DNA from: Tepidisphaera sp.
GTDB taxonomy: Bacteria > Planctomycetota > Phycisphaerae > Phycisphaerales > UBA1924
Assembly (NCBI GenBank): GCA_016124375.1
Contig: WGNV01000004.1
Span: 558,001 to 622,000, forward strand
Reading direction: 5' to 3'
Length of the DNA: 64,000 bases
This document shows positions 9,805 to 19,875 of the stretch, in pieces (the first letter of the stretch is position 1; each line of letters starts with the position of its first letter). The translations under genes and the position numbers were made by a program. The notes under the pieces are model-generated. The model did no database searches and had not been told where the DNA came from. It saw only the letters and a list, made by a program, of their open reading frames with translations.

Positions 9805-10826
9805 TTCCCACCCCCGTTCGCGGCGGCGGGCTTGCGCGCGACCGACTCGCCCAGGACTCCCCGGCGCATCACCTCGGGCACCTGCCCGGTCTTGAGATTG
9901 TCGAGTGCGCTGGGGAAGAGCATCGGCACGCCGGGCGTATCACCCGAGAGCACTAGCGTCGTCTGCTTGCCGAAGCCCCCGTCCTTGAGGAACTCCATGG
10001 TCTTCAGGAAGACCGCCAGGTCCCCGTTGGTGTTCATCTGCGCCACGTAGGGCACCGCCTCCAGATCGCCCCGCGACTGGATCTCCTGCGCCAGGGCCGT
10101 CGCGAACTGCTCGATCGTCTTGGCGTCGTTGTCGGCCTTGGAGCGGATGGCCTGGGCCTCGGCCTTGCCGCGGCTCTCGGTCTCCTTGGCGATCTTCTCG
10201 CGGTTGGCCTTCATGCGTTCGAAGACCGTCTTGGTCACCTCTTCGGGCAGCACGATGCGCATGATCCCCACCCGCACCACCTCGATCCCGGCGTCGGAGA
10301 GCGAGATCCCCGTCTTGTCGGCGCTGTTCCGCAGCGTGTCACGCATGCGAACCTCGATCTCGGGCAGCTTGGTCCCGCTGGGCGAGGTCGTGAACAGGTC
10401 GGTCATGTTGTACTGGGCGATGATGCCCGCCGCCGAACGCATCGCCGCTTCCAGCGAGCCCTCGGCCTTGCGGAAGTGCTCCTCGCTGCGTTCGCCCGCG
10501 TTGGAGAAGGTGCGGAAGAACTTGAGCGGATCGCTCACGCGCCAGTCGCAGAACGTCTCGACGACGACCTGCTTGGAGTCGGCGGTCTGCTGCTGCTCAA
10601 ACTTCACGCTGGTGCTGCGCACCCGCGTGTCGTACTTGGTCACGCTCTGGATCGGGTATGGCCACTTGAAGCGCAGGCCGGGCGTCAGGTGCACGTCCTT
10701 CTCGGTCGCCTGGCCAAAGGTCGTCAGCACCGCCGCCTCGGTGTAGCGCACCGTGTACGTCGCGGCAAACGCGAACAGGGCCAACAGAAACACGCCCGCC
10801 AGAATGATTCGGATAACCAGTTGCAC
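9801..10826 (-). CDS. SPFH/band 7 protein, HflC-like
   Basis: YTEAAVLTTFGQATEKDVHLTPGLRFKWPYPIQSVTKYDTRVR; GTG start with CAGGAG upstream; 4-bp overlap with next gene. Confidence 0.9.
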   Translation of the reverse strand: MQLVIRIILAGVFLLALFAFAATYTVRYTEAAVLTTFGQATEKDVHLTPGLRFKWPYPIQSVTKYDTRVRSTSVKFEQQQTADSKQVVVETFCDWRVSDPLKFFRTFSNAGERSEEHFRKAEGSLEAAMRSAAGIIAQYNMTDLFTTSPSGTKLPEIEVRMRDTLRNSADKTGISLSDAGIEVVRVGIMRIVLPEEVTKTVFERMKANREKIAKETESRGKAEAQAIRSKADNDAKTIEQFATALAQEIQSRGDLEAVPYVAQMNTNGDLAVFLKTMEFLKDGGFGKQTTLVLSGDTPGVPMLFPSALDNLKTGQVPEVMRRGVLGESVARKPAAANGGGK

Positions 10827-10882
10827 GCGGAAAACTCCTGTTGCTCGCCGGCCGGGCCCCGCCCGCGCCGTCACCTACTCGC

Positions 10883-12991
10883 CTACTTGCTGTTGTCCGA
10901 CTTGAAAATCTCGGTGCCGAAGTCCTTTGGCTTGATGTCCAGGTTCAGGCGGTTCTGCACCTCGTCCGAAAGGATCAGCACGCGGGTGTTCGCCAGCGCC
11001 GTCTTCATCGAGTCGAAGAACGTGTTCAGCCTGAAGAGCTCCGGAGCGGCCAGGTACAGAGCCTCCTTGCCCTTGTAACCCATCGCCTCGCCCCGCGCCG
11101 AGAGGTTGGCCTGCCAGCGGGCCCGGCGCGCGTCGGCCAGCTTCGCCGCCGTCGAGCCCCCCGCCTCCAGCAGCATCTCCTGCACCTTGAGCTGGTGCTC
11201 GACCAGCGCCTTGGACGCCGCGATCGCCTCGGGCGAACCCGGCTTGGCCGCCGACGCCGCCGCCTTCAACTGCTCATCGACCTTCACCTCGGCCGTGAGA
11301 CGCTCGGCCAGCGCCGCGTCGCCCACCACCTCGGTCAGTTTCTGAATGGCGTCCGACTCGGCCGACAGGATCCTCGCTTCGTATCGCTGCCCGGCCTGCA
11401 CGGGCGTCTCGAACGCCGCCGCCGTGTCCTTGGGCGGGTGCACCCCGGCGATGGCCAGCAGCACGATCTCCACCCCCGCGCCGCGGGGCTTGCCGTCCGG
11501 GCCCGGGTTCAACTGATCAAACGCCTTCTGCACCCGGTCGCGCAGCTGATCCGAAAGCTTGATCCGGTCGCCACCCAGCACCGTGTCCAGCGTCTGGTTC
11601 TGGAAGAACTGCGTCGTCTCCCGCCGCGCAATCGCCCGCAGCAGATCATCCCGCTCCTCGGGTGCGGCCAGTTCATCAAACAGCTTCACATCGCTCACGC
11701 GGTACTGCATCGGAATCTCGACCGACACCGCCGCCACGTCCACCACGTCCGCCCCTTGCACGTTCTCCCCGCCCGGGCCGATCCGCACGTACTGCCACAC
11801 TTCCTCGCCCACGTGGTCGTTGGTCCAGAGGATGGGCTCCTTGGTGATCGCCGGCTGCGTGCCAAGCTGCATCAGCCGCAGCCCAGTCACCGTCCGGTCC
11901 TTCAGCACCAGGTTCTGCTTGTCATCCTTCTCGAAGTACTCGGGCACGTACGACGTCTCGATCGGCCACATCCACTTCAGGTGCGGGCCCGGACCGACCG
12001 CCCGCCCCACGGGCTCACCGAACCGCAAGATAATCGCCCGCTGGTGGGGCTGAACCACCACCACGCACGTCAGCAGCCAGCCGATCGCCGCCGCCGCCAG
12101 CGCCAGCGGCGCCAGGCTGCGGCTCAGCAGCCGGTACGCCCACCCGCTCGTGACGTCAAAGCCCAACTGGTAGTTCACCGCGTCGCTGATCGACTGCGCG
12201 ATCCGGTCCGGTGCCGCCGCGAACCCCAGCAGGCGGCTCTCAAACGCCGCCCGGGGCATGTCCCCCGCCTTGCGCGGGCGATAGATCGCCAGCAGGAACT
12301 GCACCACCATCTCGGCGCCGACCACCACCAGGAACACCGCGCTGGTCCGGGGCAGATACCTCACCAGCACGTCCGGGCCGATGTAGTCAACCAGGTGCGC
12401 CACCGCGATCGCCAGCCACAGGATCGACGACCCGACCGTGAACGCCGCGCCCGCCTTCAGATTGCTCCACACAGGCTGCTTGGCCAGGCCCGCGGCGTAC
12501 CTCGCCACCACGAAGCCCAGCGCCGCGATGCCGATCCCCAGCCCCAGGCCCCAGCCCGGATACATGGGCGGCGCAATCGCCGCCGGCACCGGCCCCGCCT
12601 GCATGTACCGCAGCACGCCCCCGCCGATCAACGCCCCGGCGATCAACAGCGAAGCGATCGGAAACAGAAACCGATACAGGCCCGCCAGCCGCTTGGCCGC
12701 CGGGCGAAAATCCTCCTGGCTCGAAAAGACCGAGGTGCCCGCAGTGGGTCCCGCGGCCAGCGCCTCGATCTCCATCGCCTCGACGCGCTCGCGCCGGTGC
12801 TGGTCATAGATGATCGCCAGCACCAGCCACGCCGCGGCCCCCGCGGCCATGAAGATCGCCGCCGTCACCGCCGCCTGTTCACCGGACTTGACGCCGTAGA
12901 ACAGCGTGACCCCGGCCAGGCCCAACTGCAGAAACACGCCGCGGATGCTGACCGTCGCCGCACTCCGAAACGTCTGAAAGTCTGCTCTCAT
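10883..12991 (-). CDS. Multi-TM membrane protein fused to C-terminal SPFH/HflK-like domain
   Basis: Several N-terminal TM helices then VVVVQPHQRAIILRFGEPVGRAVGPGPHLKWMWPIE. Confidence 0.9.
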   Translation of the reverse strand: MRADFQTFRSAATVSIRGVFLQLGLAGVTLFYGVKSGEQAAVTAAIFMAAGAAAWLVLAIIYDQHRRERVEAMEIEALAAGPTAGTSVFSSQEDFRPAAKRLAGLYRFLFPIASLLIAGALIGGGVLRYMQAGPVPAAIAPPMYPGWGLGLGIGIAALGFVVARYAAGLAKQPVWSNLKAGAAFTVGSSILWLAIAVAHLVDYIGPDVLVRYLPRTSAVFLVVVGAEMVVQFLLAIYRPRKAGDMPRAAFESRLLGFAAAPDRIAQSISDAVNYQLGFDVTSGWAYRLLSRSLAPLALAAAAIGWLLTCVVVVQPHQRAIILRFGEPVGRAVGPGPHLKWMWPIETSYVPEYFEKDDKQNLVLKDRTVTGLRLMQLGTQPAITKEPILWTNDHVGEEVWQYVRIGPGGENVQGADVVDVAAVSVEIPMQYRVSDVKLFDELAAPEERDDLLRAIARRETTQFFQNQTLDTVLGGDRIKLSDQLRDRVQKAFDQLNPGPDGKPRGAGVEIVLLAIAGVHPPKDTAAAFETPVQAGQRYEARILSAESDAIQKLTEVVGDAALAERLTAEVKVDEQLKAAASAAKPGSPEAIAASKALVEHQLKVQEMLLEAGGSTAAKLADARRARWQANLSARGEAMGYKGKEALYLAAPELFRLNTFFDSMKTALANTRVLILSDEVQNRLNLDIKPKDFGTEIFKSDNSK

Positions 12992-13614
12992 GCTGGTTCC
13001 AGTCCTCAAGACAAAGAAGACACGCTCGCCAACCCGCGCTCGTTCACCACGCCGACCACGCCGGCGCATCCGCTGCGCCCGCCCAATCCTCCCTGCTCAC
13101 CGCTTCGCCGACGCGTGACAGACCCGCACGCGCTCTCCCCAAGGCGAACCCATCCAGACATGCAACGCCCGATCCGCTCCGTCACTCCCACCAACCCGGG
13201 CCTGCCTGACCGGAACGCGGGGTCGCTATTGTGCCCGCAACTCGTCCCGGTTTCCAGTTGCCTTCCGCCCCTTCGCCCGCATCCACACCAACACGACCCC
13301 AACAGCCGACGCCCAGCCCGCTCCTCCGTCACCCTGCGCCACCGGCCATTTGTGCGCTCGCTCCCCACCTTGCCCGACTCAGATTCTCCGCTTCGCACGC
13401 CGAACCCTTGCCCGCCGCCGGCGTACTCACCCGCATATACCCCTCGAACTCACCCGTTTCGCCTTCAAACCCCGGAAAAAAACCGGCCCTTCAATGACAC
13501 GACCAAGGCCTTCTCGGCCTCCTCGCCGTTGATGTACGACCGGACCGCCGCTATGTTCGTCGCTCTTTCACGATTCTCGATTTCGGCCCCCGCGGCTCGC
13601 GTCACCCCACCCTC

Positions 13615-14973
13615 ATGCTGACCCAACTCCTCACCATCGCCCGCAACACGTTCATCGAGAGCGTGCGTCAGCCCATCGTCTTCATCCTCATCCTCATCGC
13701 CGGGCTCATCCAGGTTCTCAACACCTGGAGCACCGCCTACTCCATGGACAACGATGTCATCGGGCCCCTCACCGGTGACAACAAACTCCTCTTCGATTTC
13801 AGCCTCGGCACCATCTTTGTGCTCGGCACCGTGCTCGCCGGCTTCGTCGCCACCGCCGTCATCAGCCGCGAAATCGAAAACAAAACCGTCCTCACCATCG
13901 TCAGCAAACCCGTGGGCCGCGTGACGCTCATCCTCGGGAAATTCCTGGGTGTCACGACGTGCGTGGTCATCTCGACCATCGCCATGCTTGTCTTCCTGCT
14001 CCTGGCGCTGCGTCACGGGGTCATGTCCACCGCCGCCGACGAGCTCGACGGACCCGTGCTCGTCTTTGGCCTGGGCGCCATCGCCCTGGCCATGGGTCTG
14101 GCAGCATGGTGCAACTACTTCTACGGCTGGAACTTCCCGCAGACCATGGTCGTCCTCATGGTCCCCTTCCTGGTGCTGGGCTACGTCGGTGTGCTGCTGC
14201 TCGACAAGAAGTGGGCCCTGCAGCCGATCACCCACGATCTGCAGCCGCAGATCCTGATCGCCTGCTCGTGCCTGCTCATGGCGGTGCTGGTGCTGTGCGC
14301 CGTCGCGACCGCCGCCTCCACGCGCCTGGGGCAGGTGATGACCATCGTGGTGTGCGTGGGCGTCTTCCTGCTGGCCCTGCTCTCCAACTACCTCTTTGGC
14401 CGCTTCGTCTTCAGCAACACACTGATCGGCACCGTGACCAGCGTCACCTCGCCCGACCCCGCCAAGGCCGCCTTCGACGAGCCGGGCGACACCCTGGTGA
14501 TCGATCTCGAGCGCCCGCCCGATGAATCGCTGCGGGCGGGTGATCCCTTCTACTACAGCCCCAGCCCCAATGGCTTTCCGATGATCCCCCGCGCCACCTA
14601 CCCTGGGATCAAGGGCAAGCTGGACGACGCCACGGCGCTGCTCGGCCCTCAGGCCCCCTCCAGCATCGTCATCACGTCCATCGACGGCAAGACGCTGACC
14701 GTCCGCAACGTGGGCGCCACGCCCGTGCCGATCTACCGCGCCCCTGAACAGGGCGACTACGTCTTCCACGCCCAGACGCACATCCACCCCGTGCCGCTGG
14801 TGCTGTGGGGCGCGCTTCCCAATCTCCAGTTCTTCTGGATGCTCGACGCCATCACGCAGATCCGCGCCATCCCGCCCCTCTACGTTGGGCTGGTCGGGGT
14901 CTATTCGCTCGCCCAGATCGGCGCGTTCCTCAGCCTGGGCGTCATCCTGTTCCAGGGCCGCGACGTCGGGTAG
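13615..14973 (+). CDS. ABC-2-type transporter permease
   Basis: IARNTFIESVRQPIVFILILIAGLIQVL...VISREIENKTVLTIVSKPVGRVTLILGKFLG. Confidence 0.88.
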   Translation: MLTQLLTIARNTFIESVRQPIVFILILIAGLIQVLNTWSTAYSMDNDVIGPLTGDNKLLFDFSLGTIFVLGTVLAGFVATAVISREIENKTVLTIVSKPVGRVTLILGKFLGVTTCVVISTIAMLVFLLLALRHGVMSTAADELDGPVLVFGLGAIALAMGLAAWCNYFYGWNFPQTMVVLMVPFLVLGYVGVLLLDKKWALQPITHDLQPQILIACSCLLMAVLVLCAVATAASTRLGQVMTIVVCVGVFLLALLSNYLFGRFVFSNTLIGTVTSVTSPDPAKAAFDEPGDTLVIDLERPPDESLRAGDPFYYSPSPNGFPMIPRATYPGIKGKLDDATALLGPQAPSSIVITSIDGKTLTVRNVGATPVPIYRAPEQGDYVFHAQTHIHPVPLVLWGALPNLQFFWMLDAITQIRAIPPLYVGLVGVYSLAQIGAFLSLGVILFQGRDVG

Positions 14974-15084
14974 GCCCCTTCCCGATTCCTGGCGGGCGTA
15001 TACACTTTCGGTTCAAGCCGTTTCCCGAGGGTTGGCCCCCCTCTTCAGGGCCAACCGACCAGCGTGCGAGTTCAGGAGCCACTC

Positions 15085-15360
15085 ATGCCCCGCGGATCTC
15101 TCAGCTCATCCAAGAGTGCACCGAAAAAAGAAGGCATTTCGCCCGACAAGATCAAGCTCGCCATCGCGGCCGTTGTTCTGCTCGCCGGCCTCGGGCTCAT
15201 CCTTTACAACCTGGGCCTCATCGGCCCCAACCCCGCGACGCGGCCTCTGCCTCCCCAGCCCGTGGACATCCAGCTCTCTCCCGAAGAGCAGAAGCAGGTC
15301 GATCAGGCCAAGCAGAAGCAGGAAGAGTACATGAAGACCCACCCGCCCGCGGGTTCGTGA
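15085..15360 (+). CDS. Small single-TM protein
   Basis: IKLAIAAVVLLAGLGLILYNLGLIG TM segment; downstream of ABC permease. Confidence 0.65.
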   Translation: MPRGSLSSSKSAPKKEGISPDKIKLAIAAVVLLAGLGLILYNLGLIGPNPATRPLPPQPVDIQLSPEEQKQVDQAKQKQEEYMKTHPPAGS

Positions 15361-15412
15361 TTTTCCGCGCTTCGCGCCGCGTGCCTCGACACTCCATCAA
15401 AAACAAAAAACA

Positions 15413-15435
15413 CCCCGAAGCCGGCGGCTCCGGGG
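15413..15435. terminator. Probable bidirectional terminator
   Basis: CCCCGAAGCCGGCGGCTCCGGGG hairpin flanked by an A-rich tract. Confidence 0.55.
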
Positions 15436-15637
15436 CGTTGTGTGTCGCGCCCTACATCACGGCGCGTCGTGGGCACGCATGGCTCCACGGGCCGTGAGGA
15501 GAAGCGCCCGTATCGCCGCACCACGAATGTCCCGCGCGGGATCTTCTCCCTCGCGGTTCGATCACCACCTCCGGACGGCTGTCACCGACCTCGCCCACCC
15601 TGGCCACCCGGGGCTTCAACGCGTTTGCGAATCCAAC

Positions 15638-16492
15638 TCAGCCCCTCGCCCGTCTCCCACGCCCCGCCAGCATCGCCCCAGCCGCCAACACCGCCCCGAC
15701 GGACGGCGAAGGCACCGGAATCACGCTATCTAGATACCCCTCCAACGTCCGCAAGGTTGCAAAAGTTGCAATTTGTGCTGTCGCCAAGGGCGTATTAATC
15801 CCCACATGAATATGCCCGCCCGCGAAACACTGGGCCGGGTCGTTCGGTGAGCTATGCAGGTTCTGATACCACGCCCCGTGGTAACTCGTGAACTCCGACA
15901 CAAACGTGCCCCCAAAGTTATTACTGGTGTCGATGAACGCATTGAACCCCGGAATCGCCGCCTGCACCGCCGTCCGGATGTCGCTCATTGGCAGCGACGA
16001 ATACCGGATCATGCCGTCCGGCTCGCTGGCGATCGGCAGATCCGGCGTCGGCTGCGTCGGCGCGAGGTAATCGGGCGACCACTGGTTCAGGGGCAGCTTG
16101 CGGGCCCGCGACTCCAGTTCCCAGTTGCTCCCGGGGTCACCCCGACTGAACGTAATAATCGCGCAGGGCTTCAACTCCCCCGTGATCCGCCAGAAATCCG
16201 CCGACGCCGCCTGGTAATCGACCTGAAAATCGCCGGTGCCCCGCGGATTCTGGTTCACCCCGCCCGGGAACTCGGGGAAATACGAGTAGATGTTGTACCC
16301 GCGCCCCTCCCAGTTGAGGCCCTGCCATCCCCCCGGGTTCTGGCTTGAGTTCTGCGAGAACGGGCGCAGCATCTCGTTGGTCGGGGGCCAGTAGCCCGTG
16401 ATCATGATGTTGCGGGTGAACTCGCCGCGCGCCACGCCCGACGCCGCCAAAGCCGCCGCCGTCGCCATCATCGCCGCACTTTTCCACGCCAT
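15638..16492 (-). CDS. Secreted pyroglutamyl-peptidase-I-like (C15 fold?) protein with PEP-CTERM-like tail
   Basis: Signal peptide; IMITGYWPP, GTFVSEFTSYHGAWYQNL, AGGHIHVG; C-term VPSPSVGAVLAAGAMLAGRGRRARG. Confidence 0.7.
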   Translation of the reverse strand: MAWKSAAMMATAAALAASGVARGEFTRNIMITGYWPPTNEMLRPFSQNSSQNPGGWQGLNWEGRGYNIYSYFPEFPGGVNQNPRGTGDFQVDYQAASADFWRITGELKPCAIITFSRGDPGSNWELESRARKLPLNQWSPDYLAPTQPTPDLPIASEPDGMIRYSSLPMSDIRTAVQAAIPGFNAFIDTSNNFGGTFVSEFTSYHGAWYQNLHSSPNDPAQCFAGGHIHVGINTPLATAQIATFATLRTLEGYLDSVIPVPSPSVGAVLAAGAMLAGRGRRARG

Positions 16493-16612
16493 GGGGCCTC
16501 CAGTCTTGAATAAGACCTGCCCCTCTCCCCCACGTCCCCCACAACGTACCTCAGATTTGCCGAAATACCACAATTCTGTTCGGAATATTTGTGGTTCGTC
16601 GCCTGCCGGCGT

Positions 16613-17437
16613 CTACAGCTTCGGCGGGCGCTTGGGTTCGTAGGGCATCGGGAACACGCCCCGCACCGGGCGGCTCCTATCACCCCAGCGCAGCTCGTAC
16701 CCGTGCCGCGCCGGCACCGCCGATCCGGCCGCCAGATTCACCAGCCGCACCGAATCATCGTGCGGGTGATTCGGGTCGTAGATCCAGAAGTGGGCGAACT
16801 CCGGGCCCGCCTCCCACCGATACGCCAGCACCTGATGATTCTGCCAGGGCAGGCCCTCGGGTGCATCGCTCGACGCATTCCCCTTCGCCCGCACCAGCGA
16901 CAGGCCCAGCGGCACCAGCTCACCCTTCATGAGTCGATCCGGCACGCCCTTCAGTTCTTCCCGCGACATCGCCTCGCACGAGCCCTCGCCAGCGTCCGGC
17001 AGGGTCATCCACTGCAGAAACTTGGCGGCCATCACCACGTTCTCGCCCAAGGAGTCCGTCTGACGCTGGTAGAGGTACTCGTACAGGGGCGTGCCCTGCT
17101 TTGGAGGCTTGGTGTCGGCGGGGGGCTTGATGTTGGCGTGGTAGTAGTCGGCCGCGGCCAGGCTCATGCCCCCGCACAGCCCAAAGGTGCTCGGCAGTTC
17201 GCCCTTGAGGCCCGCCCGCAGCGCCCGCGCCAGCAACCCCTGCCCCTCGCGGATCGACCGGGGCAGGGGCACGCCTTCGAATGAGTTCACAAACGCGAAC
17301 CCGTGCGACGAGGGTCGAAAGCCGGATTCCGGCTCAGCGCACGCCCGCGGGGCGGCGGCCGCCCACGCCGCCAGCCCGGCGGCCAGGCCGACCCCCCGGG
17401 CCAAAAACCCTCTACGATCGATCGGTTCCGGAATCAT
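16613..17437 (-). CDS. Tat-exported protein with papain-like Cys/His/Asp motifs
   Basis: RRGFLARG Tat-like signal; GLCGGMSLAAADYY, NHQVLAYRWE, IYDPNHPHDD. Confidence 0.72.
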   Translation of the reverse strand: MIPEPIDRRGFLARGVGLAAGLAAWAAAAPRACAEPESGFRPSSHGFAFVNSFEGVPLPRSIREGQGLLARALRAGLKGELPSTFGLCGGMSLAAADYYHANIKPPADTKPPKQGTPLYEYLYQRQTDSLGENVVMAAKFLQWMTLPDAGEGSCEAMSREELKGVPDRLMKGELVPLGLSLVRAKGNASSDAPEGLPWQNHQVLAYRWEAGPEFAHFWIYDPNHPHDDSVRLVNLAAGSAVPARHGYELRWGDRSRPVRGVFPMPYEPKRPPKL

Positions 17438-17586
17438 GTCTTCGGTCTCCGGATTGATGCACCCCGCCCAAGCCCAAACCGATACAACCGGGGCGGCGGC
17501 TGCCGCAAAGCACCTCAGATCTGCCCGCCCCTGAAACCAATCTCGCGATCGCCGATCAAAGATACCGACCGGGCCCGCGTGCGACC

Positions 17587-18654
17587 ATGGCACTTTCACC
17601 CATCCCAATCTGCTTTCGGTGCGGGATCGACGTCTCGACGTCGCGCCGGTTTAAAGACGCCGCGGGAAAGTTCTACTGCGAGGCGTGCGCCCAGGCGCTG
17701 CAGCGACGCCGGGCCAAGATCGCCCAAGTCGCATCCCGAAGCACCGCTGCCCCTGCCAGCGAGGGCGAGTACACCCTGGAGCCGGTCGAAGAAGCCGTCA
17801 CGCGGGCTCCCTGCCCCAAGTGTGCCTCCAGTTTTCAGCCCGGGCGGGCGGATTGCCCGGTCTGCGGCTACGACCCGGCCAGCGTGCCCCTGAACCCCGA
17901 GAAGGCCCGCGAGGTGCTGGGCGACTTTGACGCGCACCCGGACGACACGGCGGAATCGCGGGAGGAACGCCGCAAACGCAAGCAGCAGCGGGAAGAAGCC
18001 GAGGCCCGCCGGAACGTCCCCCACTGCAAGAAGTGCGACTACGAACTCTCGGGCCTGCCGACCGACAAGCGGGGCGGGATGAAGTGTCCGGAGTGCGGCA
18101 CGCTGAACCGGTTCTACACGCGCCTGCAGCACGACGAGATGGTGTCGCGCGAGATGGAGAAAGCCGCGTTCAGAAAGCCGCTGATCTTTCTCACCATCGG
18201 GGGCGGCACGTACGGTGCCTATCTGCTGTATGAGGCGGCGATGGCGGCCCAGGCGAGCATCTCGCCGGGAGCCGCGGCTCTTGGGCTCACGACCTCCGGG
18301 CCGGACTACACCAAGGCCATCGCGATCGTGGCGGCGGGCCTGGGGCTCTTCGTGGGCGCCACGGTCATCGGGCTCATCGCGCTGCTGGTCGTCGCACGGT
18401 TCCTGATGGGCGGGGTCGATTCACACCTGAAGCACACCACGTTGTTCGTGGCGTCGGCGATGAGTTGTGCGCTGGCGTTCTTCGCGATCGGGGACGCAGT
18501 GACGCACGGGCTGATCTTTCTGCTGCCGCTGGGGATCACGACCTTCATGTACGCCGCCTTGCTGGCGGACTTCGTGGACCTTGAGCTGCGGGACGCCCGG
18601 ATCGTGAGCTTTGTGACCTGGGTGATCATCTTCGTGCTGGCGTTGTTCATCTGA
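17587..18654 (+). CDS. Zinc-ribbon membrane protein
   Basis: Repeated CxxC pairs (CPKCASSFQPGRADCPVCGYD; CKKCDYELSGL...CPECGTLNRF) and several TM helices. Confidence 0.8.
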   Translation: MALSPIPICFRCGIDVSTSRRFKDAAGKFYCEACAQALQRRRAKIAQVASRSTAAPASEGEYTLEPVEEAVTRAPCPKCASSFQPGRADCPVCGYDPASVPLNPEKAREVLGDFDAHPDDTAESREERRKRKQQREEAEARRNVPHCKKCDYELSGLPTDKRGGMKCPECGTLNRFYTRLQHDEMVSREMEKAAFRKPLIFLTIGGGTYGAYLLYEAAMAAQASISPGAAALGLTTSGPDYTKAIAIVAAGLGLFVGATVIGLIALLVVARFLMGGVDSHLKHTTLFVASAMSCALAFFAIGDAVTHGLIFLLPLGITTFMYAALLADFVDLELRDARIVSFVTWVIIFVLALFI

Positions 18655-18750
18655 GGGCGCATCGCGGGACGCAAAATCGGCGATTTGGTGCATGACGCCG
18701 GCGCAAAGGCGTGGTACGCTGTTTGTCCGGAACGATTCTCTGGAGCATTC

Positions 18751-19503
18751 ATGGCCGAGACCACACCAACCCCCGCCGCCGGCGGCAAGTCGTGCAGCAG
18801 TTGCGGCGTCAATCTCGACGCCAAGCCGAACTACAAGATCGGCTCGGGCAAGTACTTATGCCCCGATTGCATGGAAAAGGCCAAGGCGGCAAAGTTCGCC
18901 ATGAACGCCAAGAACGCGCCCGCGGCCAGGGCCAGCGGGGCACAAGCCCCCAGCGAGGACAACAGCTTTCTGCTCGGCATGGGCTCCAAGACCGCCATCG
19001 CCGAGACCGGCACCAAGCCCTGCCCCGAATGCGGGCGGGCGCTCACGGCGGACGCCGTCATCTGCACCGGCTGCGGGTTCAATACGGATTCGGGTAAGCG
19101 CACCCGCGTGCGGATCTTGAAGCCCGAGAAGGCCAAGGACGACGGGCCGGCCAAGCCAAAGGCGCCGCTGACGCAGAACCCGCACGCGCAGGGGCTCGCG
19201 GTGATCGCGGTCTTCGGCTTCATGGGCGTGGCGACGATCCAGAGCCCGGCGTGGACGCCGGTGTTCTTTATTTGCTGGGCGGTTTTGAACTTCGTGATGT
19301 TCGTGGTGAGCGCTTATAAGTCGGCGCAGGTGTACGAGACGCCGCTGGCGTACCTCATCGCGTTTGTGCCGGTCTGGCGCGACTACGTGATGCTGTTCAA
19401 GCAGGAGAGCGTGTTCCTGCGCTGGTGCTGGGCCGCGATGTACATCAACTACATCTTCGGCGGGATCGTGGTAGCGGGGATGCAGGCCAAGAACGGGGCC
19501 TGA
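18751..19503 (+). CDS. Zinc-ribbon membrane protein
   Basis: CSSCGVNLDAKPNYKIGSGKYLCPDC, CPECGRALTADAVICTGCGFN; C-terminal TM helices. Confidence 0.8.
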   Translation: MAETTPTPAAGGKSCSSCGVNLDAKPNYKIGSGKYLCPDCMEKAKAAKFAMNAKNAPAARASGAQAPSEDNSFLLGMGSKTAIAETGTKPCPECGRALTADAVICTGCGFNTDSGKRTRVRILKPEKAKDDGPAKPKAPLTQNPHAQGLAVIAVFGFMGVATIQSPAWTPVFFICWAVLNFVMFVVSAYKSAQVYETPLAYLIAFVPVWRDYVMLFKQESVFLRWCWAAMYINYIFGGIVVAGMQAKNGA

Positions 19504-19527
19504 CCGTGTTCGACGATCCGACGAAGG

Positions 19528-19875
19528 CTAACGGGTCTTGGCGCTGGGGGGCTGCATGAACCCCATGCGGATCAGGAACATCTCCGCCTCTTCGACCTCA
19601 AAGCGCGTGAACTCGGTCATGCTCTTGGGCTGATCGGCCGAACCCAGTAGTTTCGTGGGGGCGATTGAGCGCCCGCCGTGCATCGTCGACCATTCCTGGC
19701 AGGCTTCGTACACGGCCGTGGCAACCTCGATCAGCCGATCGGGGTTGATGCGATCAGGGCCAGTAGTTTCATTGTCGTCCGGATAATCTCGTTCGTTCGG
19801 CACGTTCCACCTCGCAGTGCGGCCTGGGTTGACGGTCTGTTCGCACCAGGCGTAGATCGGTTCGACTGCATCCAT
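19528..19875 (-). CDS. Hypothetical protein
   Basis: 115-aa ORF, no recognised motif. Confidence 0.5.
   Translation of the reverse strand: MDAVEPIYAWCEQTVNPGRTARWNVPNERDYPDDNETTGPDRINPDRLIEVATAVYEACQEWSTMHGGRSIAPTKLLGSADQPKSMTEFTRFEVEEAEMFLIRMGFMQPPSAKTR

Noticed and set aside
10841-13621. 926-aa plus-strand ORF
   Set aside because: Antisense shadow of the multi-TM SPFH gene, Arg/His/Pro-rich, no domain
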